Positions 33,301-42,694 of a stretch of 52,708 bases of DNA are shown piece after piece. How positions within the stretch are numbered: the first letter of the stretch is position 1; each line of letters starts with the position of its first letter. Position numbers and translations under genes: made by a program. The notes beneath the pieces are model-generated. The model ran no database searches and was not told the DNA's origin. It was given only the letters and a program-made list of their open reading frames with translations. This DNA comes from an uncultured Clostridia bacterium. GTDB taxonomy: Bacteria; Bacillota; Clostridia; Oscillospirales; Acutalibacteraceae. Where the stretch lies: contig CALWVF010000014.1 in assembly GCA_944384925.1 (NCBI GenBank), positions 1 through 52,708 on the forward strand, written 5' to 3'.

Positions 33301-34891
33301 TTTAATAGAACTTTTTAAAATTCAATTATTAAACTTATTTGGTATTAACAAGGTTATACACACAAACAATAAAAAAGAAAAAATTAAATTTATATGTTTC
33401 TCACTCTTTATTTGTTTTTCTTTTATTTCTCTAATTGCTGTTATGGGTATAGGAAATTATTATATTGCAAACAGAATTTCAAATATTAAATATATTCTAA
33501 ACATATCTGTTGCTTTATCTTCTTTAATGATATTTATTGCAACAATATACAAAGGAAGTTCCATAATTTTTAATTTTAAAGATTACGATATTCTTGTGTC
33601 TTTACCTATAAAAACCAATATTATTGCATTAAGCAGAATCTTTGGTATTTATTCATCTGCATTAATGGTAAATGCATTATTTCTGTTACCTACTTTTGTT
33701 GTATATTGTATTTTTACTCAAGTGAACGCTATATTTTTTATTATGGCAATAGTTTTATTCTTATTATCTCCAATTGTTCCTCTTTCTATCGCTACATTTC
33801 TTAGTATTATTTTCTCTTTGATTTCATCTAAATTCAAGCGGTCAAATATTGTGAATCTTTTATTTGATTTTATATTTTTTATAGGAGTAGCATTAATATC
33901 ATTTAATAAAGATCAAGTTTTAGAACAGTCCGATAAAATAGTAAGCATTATAAATAAATTATACCCTCTAGCAGATGAATTCACTGCTTCACTGCACGAT
34001 TATAACTTCCTCACTTTCTTTATTTTTACAGCTATATCTATTGTAGTTTTTGCAGTGTTTATCTTTTTAGTTTCCAGATACTTTAAAACTATAAACACTA
34101 TATTAACATTAGGCCATGCTACACCAAAGTTTAACTTCTCAAATATAAAATATGAATCACCTCTATTAGCCATGTATAAAAAAGATTTTAAATTCTATTT
34201 ATCATCTAGTAACTATGTTTCAAACACTGCATTCGGATTATTTTTACTCACAATGAGTGTTACTATTTTACTTATAACTGCAGATAATTCGATAAATGAA
34301 GTTTTAGAATTGGTGGATTCTAATATGTCTAACATGGTCTTTTCAATAGTTCCGTTTATTATTTCTTTTATCGTTGCTATGTCGTGTACAACTTCTTGTA
34401 GCATATCTTTAGAAAATAAAAATCTTTGGATTTTAAAATCTTCCCCTGTAAAATCAATAAATATATTTAATAGTAAAATGTTTGTTAACTTAACTGTATC
34501 CTTGCCATTTATAATAATAAATTCTATTTTATTTACAATTTTACTTGATATGAGCATCATTTACACGCTAATGTCGATATTAATACCATTTTTATTCTCT
34601 ATATTCATAGGCATAATAGGAATATTAATGAATTTATCTTTTCCAAACTTTACATGGACAAACGAAATTAATGCAATTAAGCAAAGCGCATCTGTTATTT
34701 TAACCGTTGTCATCGGTATAGTAAGTGTACTATTATCTATTATTTTCACAGTTATTTTACTTGTTATAATCCCAAACCCAATAATAGAACTTTTTATTAT
34801 TTCTATAGTTATTGCAACTACAGACCTATTTCTTTACATTAAGTTACGTAGAAAAGGTACAAAGAAATTTTTAACTTTGCTTGCAGAATAA
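33293..34891 (+). CDS. ABC-2 type transporter permease
   Basis: This 532-aa, very hydrophobic protein has roughly twelve membrane segments and a cytoplasmic start. It is coupled to the ATPase by an 8-nt overlap. The segments near 55-75, 95-190 and 410-520 are clear. It resembles permeases of about 530 aa found with EcsA-like ATPases in Firmicutes. The substrate cannot be told. A long hairpin terminator follows. Confidence 0.8.
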   Translation: MTNLIELFKIQLLNLFGINKVIHTNNKKEKIKFICFSLFICFSFISLIAVMGIGNYYIANRISNIKYILNISVALSSLMIFIATIYKGSSIIFNFKDYDILVSLPIKTNIIALSRIFGIYSSALMVNALFLLPTFVVYCIFTQVNAIFFIMAIVLFLLSPIVPLSIATFLSIIFSLISSKFKRSNIVNLLFDFIFFIGVALISFNKDQVLEQSDKIVSIINKLYPLADEFTASLHDYNFLTFFIFTAISIVVFAVFIFLVSRYFKTINTILTLGHATPKFNFSNIKYESPLLAMYKKDFKFYLSSSNYVSNTAFGLFLLTMSVTILLITADNSINEVLELVDSNMSNMVFSIVPFIISFIVAMSCTTSCSISLENKNLWILKSSPVKSINIFNSKMFVNLTVSLPFIIINSILFTILLDMSIIYTLMSILIPFLFSIFIGIIGILMNLSFPNFTWTNEINAIKQSASVILTVVIGIVSVLLSIIFTVILLVIIPNPIIELFIISIVIATTDLFLYIKLRRKGTKKFLTLLAE

Positions 34892-34908
34892 TATTTGAAA
34901 ACAATAAT

Positions 34909-35015
34909 CCCAGATAACAAATATAGGATTCCTGTAATAACCAAGAAGAACTTTATTTAGTAAATCTTCTAATTATTAGGTATAACTTCCTATCCTGTTA
35001 TCTGGGACTTTTTAT
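34909..35015 (+). terminator. Long hairpin terminator after the ABC transporter
   Basis: CCCAGATAACA (34909-34919) pairs with TGTTATCTGGG (34996-35006), with further inner pairing (TATAGGA/TCCTAT and AGAAGA/TCTTCT), followed by ACTTTTTATTTT. The stem-loop covers most of the gap to MscL. Its length is unusual for a terminator and could hold a small RNA or a degenerate repeat. Confidence 0.7.
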
Positions 35016-35041
35016 TTTAATATTTAAATATCAAATTTCAA

Positions 35042-35470
35042 TTATGAATCTTCTTCTCCACATTCTAGCATTGATGTACAAAAAGGACATCTAGTTGCCT
35101 TCTCATCAATTTTAGAACAACAATATTTACATTCTTTTTCGTTTTTAGTCTTGTCTTTAGAATTTTCGTTATTAAAATACCCAAACAATCTATTCATACC
35201 TTTTACAAATAAAAATATAATAAGTGCCATTATCAAAAAGTTAATTACTGCAGTCAAAAATGCGCCATATTTAACTGTAACATCTCTAATTGAAAAAGAT
35301 AAATAACTAAAGTCTGTTTTTGCCACCATTCCTATAAATGGAGAGATTACATCCGATACCATAGAATTAACAATAGATTGAAAGGCGGTTCCTATAATTA
35401 CACCTACTGCCAAATCCACTACATTTCCCCGCAATGCAAATTCTTTAAATTCCCTAATAAACTTTTTCAT
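35042..35470 (-). CDS. mscL: Large-conductance mechanosensitive channel with C-terminal zinc ribbon
   Basis: The first 100 residues match MscL: FKEFALRGNVVDLAVGVIIG (first membrane helix), FQSIVNSMVSDVISPFIG, and the second helix FLTAVINFLIMALIIFLFV. It opens under membrane tension to release solutes. Instead of the usual short C-terminal helix bundle, the end carries a zinc-ribbon motif of two CxxC pairs (CKYCCSKIDEKATRCPFC). This combination is known in some Firmicutes. It is 142 aa long and lies alone between two - strand genes. Confidence 0.92.
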   Translation of the reverse strand: MKKFIREFKEFALRGNVVDLAVGVIIGTAFQSIVNSMVSDVISPFIGMVAKTDFSYLSFSIRDVTVKYGAFLTAVINFLIMALIIFLFVKGMNRLFGYFNNENSKDKTKNEKECKYCCSKIDEKATRCPFCTSMLECGEEDS

Positions 35471-35535
35471 ACATCAATACACACTCACTATATTTAAATA
35501 AATTAAATAATATAGTTTACCCCTTCATAAAATAC

Positions 35536-36231
35536 TTACGCTATCTTTATACAATCATAAATCATTAAAAAGTGTAATATGCTTCCTGCTAAAACAAATA
35601 CATGCCAAATAGAATGCATATACTTTATTTTTTTCCCACTAATATATATAATAGCACCTATTGTATAAGCTATTCCTCCTCCTATTAAAAGCCACAACTG
35701 CTTTGTATTAATGCTCTGCAATAATGGTTTGAAAACAAAGACTACACACCAACCCATAGCTATATAACATGCCATAGAAAATTTTTCGAATTTTTTTAAA
35801 TCTATTGAATTAAGTACTATTCCTAATATCGCCACCAACCAAATAAATATAAATAATGATAAACCAAGTTTACCTCCTATAATAAGAATGGTTATTGGTG
35901 TATATGTTCCTGCAATTAAAAGAAATATAGAACAATGATCAAGTATTCTAAATACCTTTTTAGCTGCACAAATTCCTAGAGCATGATATAAAGTAGATAT
36001 AATATAAAGTAAAAAAAGTGTAAATGTATATAAGGATACAAAGAACATTGTTTTAAAGTCGTGCGAAGCATTTAAAGGTAAAAGCACCGATGCAACAATT
36101 GCCAATAAGGCCCCAACGCCATGAGTAATAGAATTTAATACCTCTTCTAACACTGTATAAGATGGTAATCCAAATTTAATTCTTTTAAGTTCCTTTATAT
36201 TTTTTTTGGTATCTGTAATTTGTTTATCCAT
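35536..36231 (-). CDS. Hemolysin III family (PAQR-like) membrane protein
   Basis: The start is the ATG at 36231 behind AGAGGT; a longer frame to 36267 has no ribosome site. The 231-aa protein has seven membrane segments and the family motifs EEVLNSITHGVGALLAIVAS, STLYHALG, ILDHCSIFLLIAGTYTPI and HSIWHVFVLAGSILHF. The conserved His and Asp residues are in place. The biological role of bacterial members is unclear. Confidence 0.9.
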   Translation of the reverse strand: MDKQITDTKKNIKELKRIKFGLPSYTVLEEVLNSITHGVGALLAIVASVLLPLNASHDFKTMFFVSLYTFTLFLLYIISTLYHALGICAAKKVFRILDHCSIFLLIAGTYTPITILIIGGKLGLSLFIFIWLVAILGIVLNSIDLKKFEKFSMACYIAMGWCVVFVFKPLLQSINTKQLWLLIGGGIAYTIGAIIYISGKKIKYMHSIWHVFVLAGSILHFLMIYDCIKIA

Positions 36232-36318
36232 ATTTTCAACCTCTCTTATGTAATTATTAAAATTCACGAGTAATAGTCACATAATATATCAAGTAAAAAG
36301 CTTCGTCAATTGCTTTTA

Positions 36319-37206
36319 TTAATTCAATCCAAAATCAGGGATATAGCATTTATTCGCAGATGACAGCCCCTGCACATACCCTTCGATCTCTAAATTAAGT
36401 AAAAATTCTTCTACTTTATTATATTCTCTAAGCGTTATCCTCCTATTTATTTCATCATATAAGCATGCATTTTCATGTGGTATGTATTGACTCATCAAGC
36501 TAACCATTACATCGCTTTTAAAATTATCATTTATCCATTTCAATATATTTATTGAATCTTTTGTGTAACCTGGTAAAATTAAATGTCTTATTATTGTTCC
36601 CCTCTTAATCATTCCGTCCTTATTAAGTTCATATTTTCCTGTTTGCCTAACCATTTCTTTTATTGCTCTTGATGCCACTGAAAAATAATCAGATGCATTA
36701 GAATATTTTTTTGAAATCCTAGCGCTATAATACTTGCAATCCGGAAGATATACATCTATAATTCCTTCAAATTGCTTTAGTGTATCTATATCTTCATACC
36801 CGCTAGAATTATATATTATTGGTATAGACGGCTTATACATTTCAAAACTAGATATTATAGCATTTGCAAAATGTGTCGGATTTACTAAATTAATATTTTC
36901 AGCTCCCTCATATTCAAGTCTTCTATAAATCTCGCTTAATTCATAAATTGAAACGATACTTCCATTACCTTCTGCACTTATCTCATAGTTTTGGCAATAA
37001 ACGCATCCTAAATTACAACCACTAAAAAATATTGTTCCTGAACCACTAGTCCCGCTTATGCAAGGTTCTTCCCAAAAATGCAGCCCTGTTCTTGCTATTT
37101 TTGGGGTATAACCCATTTTACAAATACCATATCCTATTTCATATCCACGCTTGGCCCCACACTTTCTAGGGCATATTGTGCAATGTTCAATAGTTGTCTT
37201 TCTAAT
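36319..37206 (-). CDS. Radical SAM protein with apparent ATT start
   Basis: The usual start would be the ATG at 37116, giving 265 aa, but 30 upstream codons hold the conserved family N-terminus C-x2-CPRKCG-x2-R. The frame upstream has no ATG, GTG or TTG. GAGGTG is placed 7 nt before an ATT at 37206-37204, which I take as the start (295 aa). The SAM cluster is C64-x3-C68-x2-C71 in GCNLGCVYCQN. Family members resemble pyruvate-formate-lyase-activating enzymes, but the substrate is unknown. The gene begins 6 nt after the pgeF stop and is probably in an operon with it. Confidence 0.8.
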   Translation of the reverse strand: MRKTTIEHCTICPRKCGAKRGYEIGYGICKMGYTPKIARTGLHFWEEPCISGTSGSGTIFFSGCNLGCVYCQNYEISAEGNGSIVSIYELSEIYRRLEYEGAENINLVNPTHFANAIISSFEMYKPSIPIIYNSSGYEDIDTLKQFEGIIDVYLPDCKYYSARISKKYSNASDYFSVASRAIKEMVRQTGKYELNKDGMIKRGTIIRHLILPGYTKDSINILKWINDNFKSDVMVSLMSQYIPHENACLYDEINRRITLREYNKVEEFLLNLEIEGYVQGLSSANKCYIPDFGLN

Positions 37207-37212
37207 GTTAAA

Positions 37213-38040
37213 TCACCTCAAACTTATCATAGATGCCATTTCTCCATGCTTTTGAGTTGCTCTATGAGAAAATAGCAAATCATTATTGCACTTAGTACAA
37301 ATATCAGACACTTGAATATTATGTTCTTCTAATCCCTTTTTTATAAGCAACTGCTTATTTACCTCGCAAAGATCTAAAAGATATTTATTATTTTCACATT
37401 TAGTTGTTGCTTTATTAATATCAATTTCCTTAATTTCTATAAATTGATTATATACTTTCTCATCAATTTCATAGCAACACTTACCAATTGATGGACCTAT
37501 ACCACAAACTATATCTTTTACTTTACATCCATATATGTCAATCATCTTATCTATCATATTACATACTATTTTCCCAGCTGTTCCTCTCCATCCGGCGTGA
37601 GCTAATGCTATTACTTTTTTCACAGGATCTAAAAAGAATATAGAGGTACAATCTGCATGATATGTTACCAATGTTACTCCCTTTTCATTTGTTATAAGTC
37701 CATCAGCACTTTCCTCATATTGTTCTTTATATATACCCTTTCCTCTATCATTAATTCCAACCTTTATTATATTAGTTCCATGTTTTTGTCGAGAAGCAAC
37801 CAAACTGTTGTAATCAAAACCCGCTGCACTACAAAATATTTTATAATTTTTAACTACATTACTGTCTAAATCGCCCATATAAAAGCATAAGTTCATACTT
37901 TCAAATTCATTTGAACTCACTCCACCTAATCTTGTTGAAAAGGCATGATTTATACATTCATAATTCTCGAGCATTTTAAATGTCAAATACCCTACTTTGT
38001 TGATTACATTTAAATTCATTGTATTGCTTTTAAAAAACAT
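37213..38040 (-). CDS. pgeF: Peptidoglycan editing factor / purine nucleoside phosphorylase (YfiH/YlmD family)
   Basis: This 275-aa protein has the family signature: INHAFSTRLGGVS, ASRQKHGTNII, VTYHADCTSIFFLDPVKKVI, ALAHAGWRGTAGKIV and the end DLLFSHR. The His and Cys of HADC and the His of LAHAGW form the known metal site. Family members act on purine nucleosides and keep wrong residues out of cell-wall precursors. It has a good AGGAG ribosome site. Confidence 0.92.
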   Translation of the reverse strand: MFFKSNTMNLNVINKVGYLTFKMLENYECINHAFSTRLGGVSSNEFESMNLCFYMGDLDSNVVKNYKIFCSAAGFDYNSLVASRQKHGTNIIKVGINDRGKGIYKEQYEESADGLITNEKGVTLVTYHADCTSIFFLDPVKKVIALAHAGWRGTAGKIVCNMIDKMIDIYGCKVKDIVCGIGPSIGKCCYEIDEKVYNQFIEIKEIDINKATTKCENNKYLLDLCEVNKQLLIKKGLEEHNIQVSDICTKCNNDLLFSHRATQKHGEMASMISLR

Positions 38041-38108
38041 AACATTCTCCTAAATAAAAATTTCATACTTATTGAGATAACAATGTGTCTTTTTTCCAAT
38101 AATTTATA

Positions 38109-38945
38109 TTACTGTAAATGAACTATAGTTTTTTTCACAATTACCCCATCATATGTTAATTTAAATTGTACTCGACCACTAAAATAATTATTACAATTTC
38201 TACATCTGAATTCCGCTCTGTGACTTCTATTTTTAAACTCCCAAGGGCTTATTCTTTTTGCTCTTTTACCGCAAACATCACATATAAAATATAGCTTTGT
38301 TTTATCAACCTTTTCGTCTTTTAAGTTAGAAATAAAAATATTTTTAAAAGACAAACGTTTATAAAACTCTTCATTCCCGGAATATTTAATATGTCCTTTA
38401 AAAGCATCTTTATCATATGTTTTTTTTAAGCACATCATAGCTAATCTACTGTCATCTAATGCCCTATGATAATTTATCCCATCATCATCTATATTCAAAA
38501 TGTCTTTTGCTGTGCTTAATCCAAGGTTTTCCTTAAACTTACCACTTAATCTTTCTTGGCAATAAGTTTGCACATCAACGTAACTATTTATAAACGTCAT
38601 ATAATTGCCACCATTATAGTACTTATTATTTTGCATTAGCACCAACATATCTGAAATTCCCCAAGTAAGCAAAATAGCATTCCCAAGAAATTTCTTAAAC
38701 ATGTGGAATACTTTATTAAATGATTGCGCCTCTTTTATTTCATCTTTTTTTATGTTTGTTAAACTTTTTGTTTTGTTATTTAAAGTTCCAGAAACCTCCG
38801 GATATACCAACATAGAGAATTTAGACTTTTCAACAAAATCATCATCAAATTTTACCGCTCCAAATTCTATTATTTCATTAAAAAAACCATTTAATCTGCT
38901 GCTATAAGTGCTATTCCACTCTAAGTCCAGCATAACGTATTCCAT
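38109..38945 (-). CDS. DEDDh-type 3'-5' exonuclease with C-terminal zinc ribbon
   Basis: This 278-aa protein starts YVMLDLEWNS with the first Asp-x-Glu pair (D7, E9) of the DEDD nuclease fold. It has a second Asp region in LLTWGISDMLVL and the closing HRALDDSRLAMMCL motif with His and Asp. It resembles the KapD/exonuclease family acting on RNA or DNA ends. The last 70 residues carry four cysteines in two CxxC pairs (CDVCGKR and CRNC), a zinc ribbon. It has an AAAGGTG ribosome site. Confidence 0.85.
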   Translation of the reverse strand: MEYVMLDLEWNSTYSSRLNGFFNEIIEFGAVKFDDDFVEKSKFSMLVYPEVSGTLNNKTKSLTNIKKDEIKEAQSFNKVFHMFKKFLGNAILLTWGISDMLVLMQNNKYYNGGNYMTFINSYVDVQTYCQERLSGKFKENLGLSTAKDILNIDDDGINYHRALDDSRLAMMCLKKTYDKDAFKGHIKYSGNEEFYKRLSFKNIFISNLKDEKVDKTKLYFICDVCGKRAKRISPWEFKNRSHRAEFRCRNCNNYFSGRVQFKLTYDGVIVKKTIVHLQ

Positions 38946-38997
38946 ATAAGCACACCTTTACAAAATTTATAAGCTAAAAATAATAAGCATAATTAAC

Positions 38998-39062
38998 ATA
39001 TAGTTAGTCACAGCATTTTTAAAATGCTTTTTATCTTAATCAAAGTGCCATGATAACTATAT
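38998..39062. terminator. Compound hairpin downstream of typA
   Basis: The outer arms (38998-39010 and 39051-39062) enclose a second hairpin, AGCATTTT-TA-AAATGCT, followed by TTTTTATC on the + strand. It is the only feature in the 158-bp gap between the exonuclease start and the typA stop. The T-run is on the wrong strand for typA, so a processing role is possible. Confidence 0.5.
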
Positions 39063-39103
39063 ATTAAATTCTTATGCTATTAAATAATAGAAACATAATA
39101 TAA

Positions 39104-40918
39104 TTATTTTTTCATTTTCTTCAATCGTTGTTCTTTACTAAGTACAACCTTTCTTATTCTTATACTCTTTGGTGTAACCTCCACAAGTTCATCGTCTGTA
39201 ATAAACTCCAAACATTGTTCTAAACTCAACTTTGTATATGGGGTAAGCTTTAAAGCTTCATCTGAACCGGCCGCACGCGTATTAGTTACGTGTTTCTTTT
39301 TACATACATTTACCACTATATCCTCTGGCTTTGGACTAGCTCCAATTACCATTCCCTCATACACTTTTACACCCGGCCCCACGAATAGTCTTCCTCTATC
39401 TTGTGCTGCAAAAAGTCCATAATTTGTTGTTTCTCCTGTTTCATGAACAACAAGAGAACCTTGTTTTCTTTGAATGATTTCTCCTTTAAATGGCTCATAA
39501 CCATCAAAAATATGATTTATTATTCCATTGCCATTTGTGTCGGTTAAAAATTCCGGTCTATATCCCATCAGGCCTCTTGAAGGAATTTTAAATTCTAAAT
39601 GTGTTATTCCATCCCCTCTTGTAGACATATTTATCATTTCAGCTTTTCTTGTTCCAAGTTTCTCCATAACTGCACCGACATAACTGTCCGGTACCTCAAT
39701 CATTAATAATTCCATTGGTTCACACATCTGGCCATTAATTTCTTTCATTATAACTTTTGGTCTTGAAACTTGAAATTCATAATTTTGGCGGCGCATTGTT
39801 TCTATCAATATAGATAAATGTAACTCACCTCTTCCTGAGACCCTAAACGAGTCTGGAGACTCTGTTTCTTGAACTCTCATTGCTACATTTGTTTCAACTT
39901 CCTTAAATAACCTGTCTCTCAAATTTCTCGATGTAACAAATTTTCCTTCTTTTCCTGCAAAAGGACTATTATTTACCATAAATAGCATTGACACTGTTGG
40001 TTCATCTATTTTTACAAATGGTAATGCCTCTATATTATCCTGAGAGCAAATAGTTTCACCAATATTTAAATCAGCAATTCCTGAAACACATACTATGTCT
40101 CCAACACTAGCTTCATTGGTTTCAATCCTCTTTAGTCCTTCAAATTGATATAGTTTGCCTATTTTCACATTTTTAGTACTTCCATCTCTGCAGCATAAAG
40201 CGACACTTTGGCTATTTTTCACTGTTCCCCTTTCAACTCTGCCTATTCCAATTCGTCCTACATACTCATCGTAATCTATATTAGAAAACAATATTTGCAG
40301 TCCACCGTTAGCATCACCTTTTGGAGCAGGTATTTCCTTTATTATAGTTTCAAATAAAGGTTTCATATTCCCACCTTTATTTTCAGGGGATAAACTAGCA
40401 TAGCCTTCTCTAGCAGACGCATACACAACTGGAAATTCTAATTGTTCTTCATCTGCCCCTAATTCGATAAATAAGTCTAGTACTTCATCTATAACTTCAT
40501 CTGGTCTTGCACCAGGGCGATCGATTTTATTAACAACTACTAATGGTTTTTTCCCAAGAGCAAGTGCTTTTTTCAAGACAAACCTTGTTTGAGGCATACA
40601 ACCCTCAAATGCATCTACAAGCAATAATACTCCATCAACCATCATTAAAATTCTTTCAACTTCTCCTCCAAAATCAGCGTGACCAGGAGTATCTACTATA
40701 TTTATTTTAATATCATTATACATAACTGCCGTGTTTTTAGATAATATGGTAATGCCACGTTCTCTTTCTAAATCATTAGAATCCATCACACGTTCAGCTA
40801 CTGACTCATTTGTTCTAAATATGCCACTTTGCTTTAATAATTGATCAACCAAAGTTGTTTTACCATGATCAACATGAGCAATTATTGCTATATTTCTTAA
40901 ATTATTTCTTATATTCAT
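39104..40918 (-). CDS. typA: Ribosome-associated translational GTPase TypA/BipA
   Basis: I prefer the ATG at 40918, 7 nt from AGAGG, to the ATG at 40924. The protein is 604 aa, the normal length. GTPase motifs are IAHVDHGKTTL (G1), RGITI (G2), VDTPGHADFGGEVER (G3) and VNKIDRPGA (G4), followed by the EF-G-like domains with SGRGELHLSILIE. The family acts in ribosome assembly and stress. Promoter and 5' gap are listed separately. Confidence 0.96.
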   Translation of the reverse strand: MNIRNNLRNIAIIAHVDHGKTTLVDQLLKQSGIFRTNESVAERVMDSNDLERERGITILSKNTAVMYNDIKINIVDTPGHADFGGEVERILMMVDGVLLLVDAFEGCMPQTRFVLKKALALGKKPLVVVNKIDRPGARPDEVIDEVLDLFIELGADEEQLEFPVVYASAREGYASLSPENKGGNMKPLFETIIKEIPAPKGDANGGLQILFSNIDYDEYVGRIGIGRVERGTVKNSQSVALCCRDGSTKNVKIGKLYQFEGLKRIETNEASVGDIVCVSGIADLNIGETICSQDNIEALPFVKIDEPTVSMLFMVNNSPFAGKEGKFVTSRNLRDRLFKEVETNVAMRVQETESPDSFRVSGRGELHLSILIETMRRQNYEFQVSRPKVIMKEINGQMCEPMELLMIEVPDSYVGAVMEKLGTRKAEMINMSTRGDGITHLEFKIPSRGLMGYRPEFLTDTNGNGIINHIFDGYEPFKGEIIQRKQGSLVVHETGETTNYGLFAAQDRGRLFVGPGVKVYEGMVIGASPKPEDIVVNVCKKKHVTNTRAAGSDEALKLTPYTKLSLEQCLEFITDDELVEVTPKSIRIRKVVLSKEQRLKKMKK

Positions 40919-40952
40919 TAACATACCTCTTTGTTTAAGTTATTGCATATTC

Positions 40953-40980
40953 ATTATACCATATTTTATATATTTTTCAA
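40953..40980 (-). promoter_or_regulatory. typA promoter
   Basis: TTGAAA (40980-40975), a 16-bp spacer and TATAAT (40958-40953) with an extended TG motif on the - strand. The remaining 237 bp up to the phosphatase stop (40981-41217) are AT-rich, and I see no gene there. Confidence 0.65.
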
Positions 40981-41217
40981 CTTATGATTTTGCCAAATAA
41001 ACACATTATTGCAACAATAATATGTAAAAAATATATATAATCCAAAAATATAAACCAAATAACCATATTTATATTGTAATATTATAAGCAATAATCCACT
41101 TAAATACAAATAAATTGTTTACAATATAAAAATTAGTTATTCTGGTTTTAATAAATGTATTATAAAAAATTTAAATTAAATCTGCCAATACTTCTAATAC
41201 TATTTATTTCTTTTGCA

Positions 41218-41859
41218 TTATTCTATTTCACCATCTAATTGTTCTGGTTTATTAGGAATTTTTGCATATACCTCTGCAACCATATCCCTCATCCATAATC
41301 CTGGGTTTATACGTATTGAATAGCCAAATCCATTATCAACAATCCAATCAAATGATTTTGCTCTAGGTATACCATAAGTAGCAAGTATTGTCATTATTAC
41401 TCCTCCATGCGTTACTATCACTGCGTTAGTATTCCCACTTCTCATCATTCCTTCAACAATCTTTTCAAAACAAGTGCAAACCCTTTTTGCAAATTGCAAA
41501 CCACTTTCTCCACTTGGAGGTGGTGTATTTTGCGCATCATCAAGCCATTTTTTAAACTCAGAATTATTTTCAAGTTCTTTTACAGTTTTACCTTCCCATT
41601 CACCAAAATTACATTCAGATAAGTCATCCACAACAATAGGATTAACATTTGGATATATTATATCACACGTTTCTAAACAACGTTTCAATGGACTTGTATA
41701 AACAATCTCTGCATAAGGGTATTCAAAATCTTCTACCTGTTTGCCCAATTGATATCTTCCTTCTAAAGACAGCGGTATATCAGTAATTCCTATATACTGG
41801 CCTTTTACATTAGCTTTTGTTAATCCATGCCTAATAAAATGTATGTAATATGATTTCAT
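41218..41859 (-). CDS. Histidine phosphatase (phosphoglycerate-mutase-like) family protein
   Basis: The 213-aa protein has the active-site motif FIRHGLTKAN with His11, the second Arg in YTSPLKRCLET, the Glu in CNFGEWEGKT, and the second His in VIVTHGGVIM. The family covers cobalamin phosphatase CobC and other sugar phosphatases; the substrate is not certain. AAGGAG lies before the start. Confidence 0.88.
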   Translation of the reverse strand: MKSYYIHFIRHGLTKANVKGQYIGITDIPLSLEGRYQLGKQVEDFEYPYAEIVYTSPLKRCLETCDIIYPNVNPIVVDDLSECNFGEWEGKTVKELENNSEFKKWLDDAQNTPPPSGESGLQFAKRVCTCFEKIVEGMMRSGNTNAVIVTHGGVIMTILATYGIPRAKSFDWIVDNGFGYSIRINPGLWMRDMVAEVYAKIPNKPEQLDGEIE

Positions 41860-41900
41860 TTGTTACTCCTTTTTCTTAAATAAGTTTTTAGTTTTATCTA

Positions 41901-41929
41901 TTTACAAACAGTTATAATTAAGTTATAAT
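41901..41929 (+). promoter_or_regulatory. Promoter of the XRE regulator gene
   Basis: TTTACA (41901-41906), 17 bp and TATAAT (41924-41929). The sequence GTTATAATTA is present as a direct repeat (41911-41920 and 41922-41930), which could be an operator for the XRE protein itself. Confidence 0.6.
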
Positions 41930-41973
41930 TTTACAAGTTGTTTTATTTCATTACATTATTTGGAGGCCATAAA

Positions 41974-42666
41974 ATGGAACAAAATTTCTCTAGAATTATT
42001 ACCTTGCTTAGAAAACAAAAAAAACTTAGTCAAAAACAAGTTGCCACAGACCTCGGTATCTCTCAGGCATTATTATCTCACTATGAAAAAGGAATTAGAG
42101 AATGTGGACTACAATTTATTGTTAAAATTGCAAATTATTATAATGTTTCTTGTGATTATCTATTAGGAAGATCTCCTGAACCTTCAGGAACTACAATTAG
42201 CGTTGAAGACATCGACACTTCTGAAGATCCTTCCGAAAATAAATACAAAGGAAGTTTGCTGCCTATTTTAAACAAAAAATTAATTATAAATTCACTTCAT
42301 ATAATATTTGATTTGCTTCAAAAATTAGGAAATAAAACCCTTACTAATGAAATATCTTCATATTTAATGCTCTCTGTTTATAAAATGTTTCGTATTATAT
42401 ATTCTTTAAATTCTCAAAATCCTCAAGGATTTTTTTCTATAGATTTTGTTTCATATAGGAACTTAATTTCTGCAACACAGGATATTTCTGAGGCTCATAT
42501 AATTTCAAGTATACCAAGCACACAATCAAGTAGTAATAACAATTCTAAATGTGAAAATACTTTTAACATCACTCCTGATTACATATCAAATGAATATAAA
42601 ATATATGCTTCATCACTATATAACCTTATACAAACCTCAGAAATAAAAGTCAGAAAATATAAGTAA
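41974..42666 (+). CDS. XRE-family transcriptional regulator
   Basis: The start is the ATG at 41974 after GGAGG; a frame from 41938 would cover that site. The 230-aa protein has an N-terminal helix-turn-helix at about 5-65 (LLRKQKKLSQKQVATDLGIS followed by YYNVSCDYLLGRS). The C-terminal part is helical and unrecognised, perhaps for ligand binding or dimerisation. It is a single gene with its own promoter. Confidence 0.85.
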   Translation: MEQNFSRIITLLRKQKKLSQKQVATDLGISQALLSHYEKGIRECGLQFIVKIANYYNVSCDYLLGRSPEPSGTTISVEDIDTSEDPSENKYKGSLLPILNKKLIINSLHIIFDLLQKLGNKTLTNEISSYLMLSVYKMFRIIYSLNSQNPQGFFSIDFVSYRNLISATQDISEAHIISSIPSTQSSSNNNSKCENTFNITPDYISNEYKIYASSLYNLIQTSEIKVRKYK

Positions 42667-42694
42667 ATTTCCTTAATTAACCTATACAGTATTA

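Noticed and set aside
32587-34891. Exporter for the Nif11 peptides or toxin
   Set aside because: The ATPase has no C39 peptidase domain and resembles ordinary ABC-2 exporters with its own promoter.
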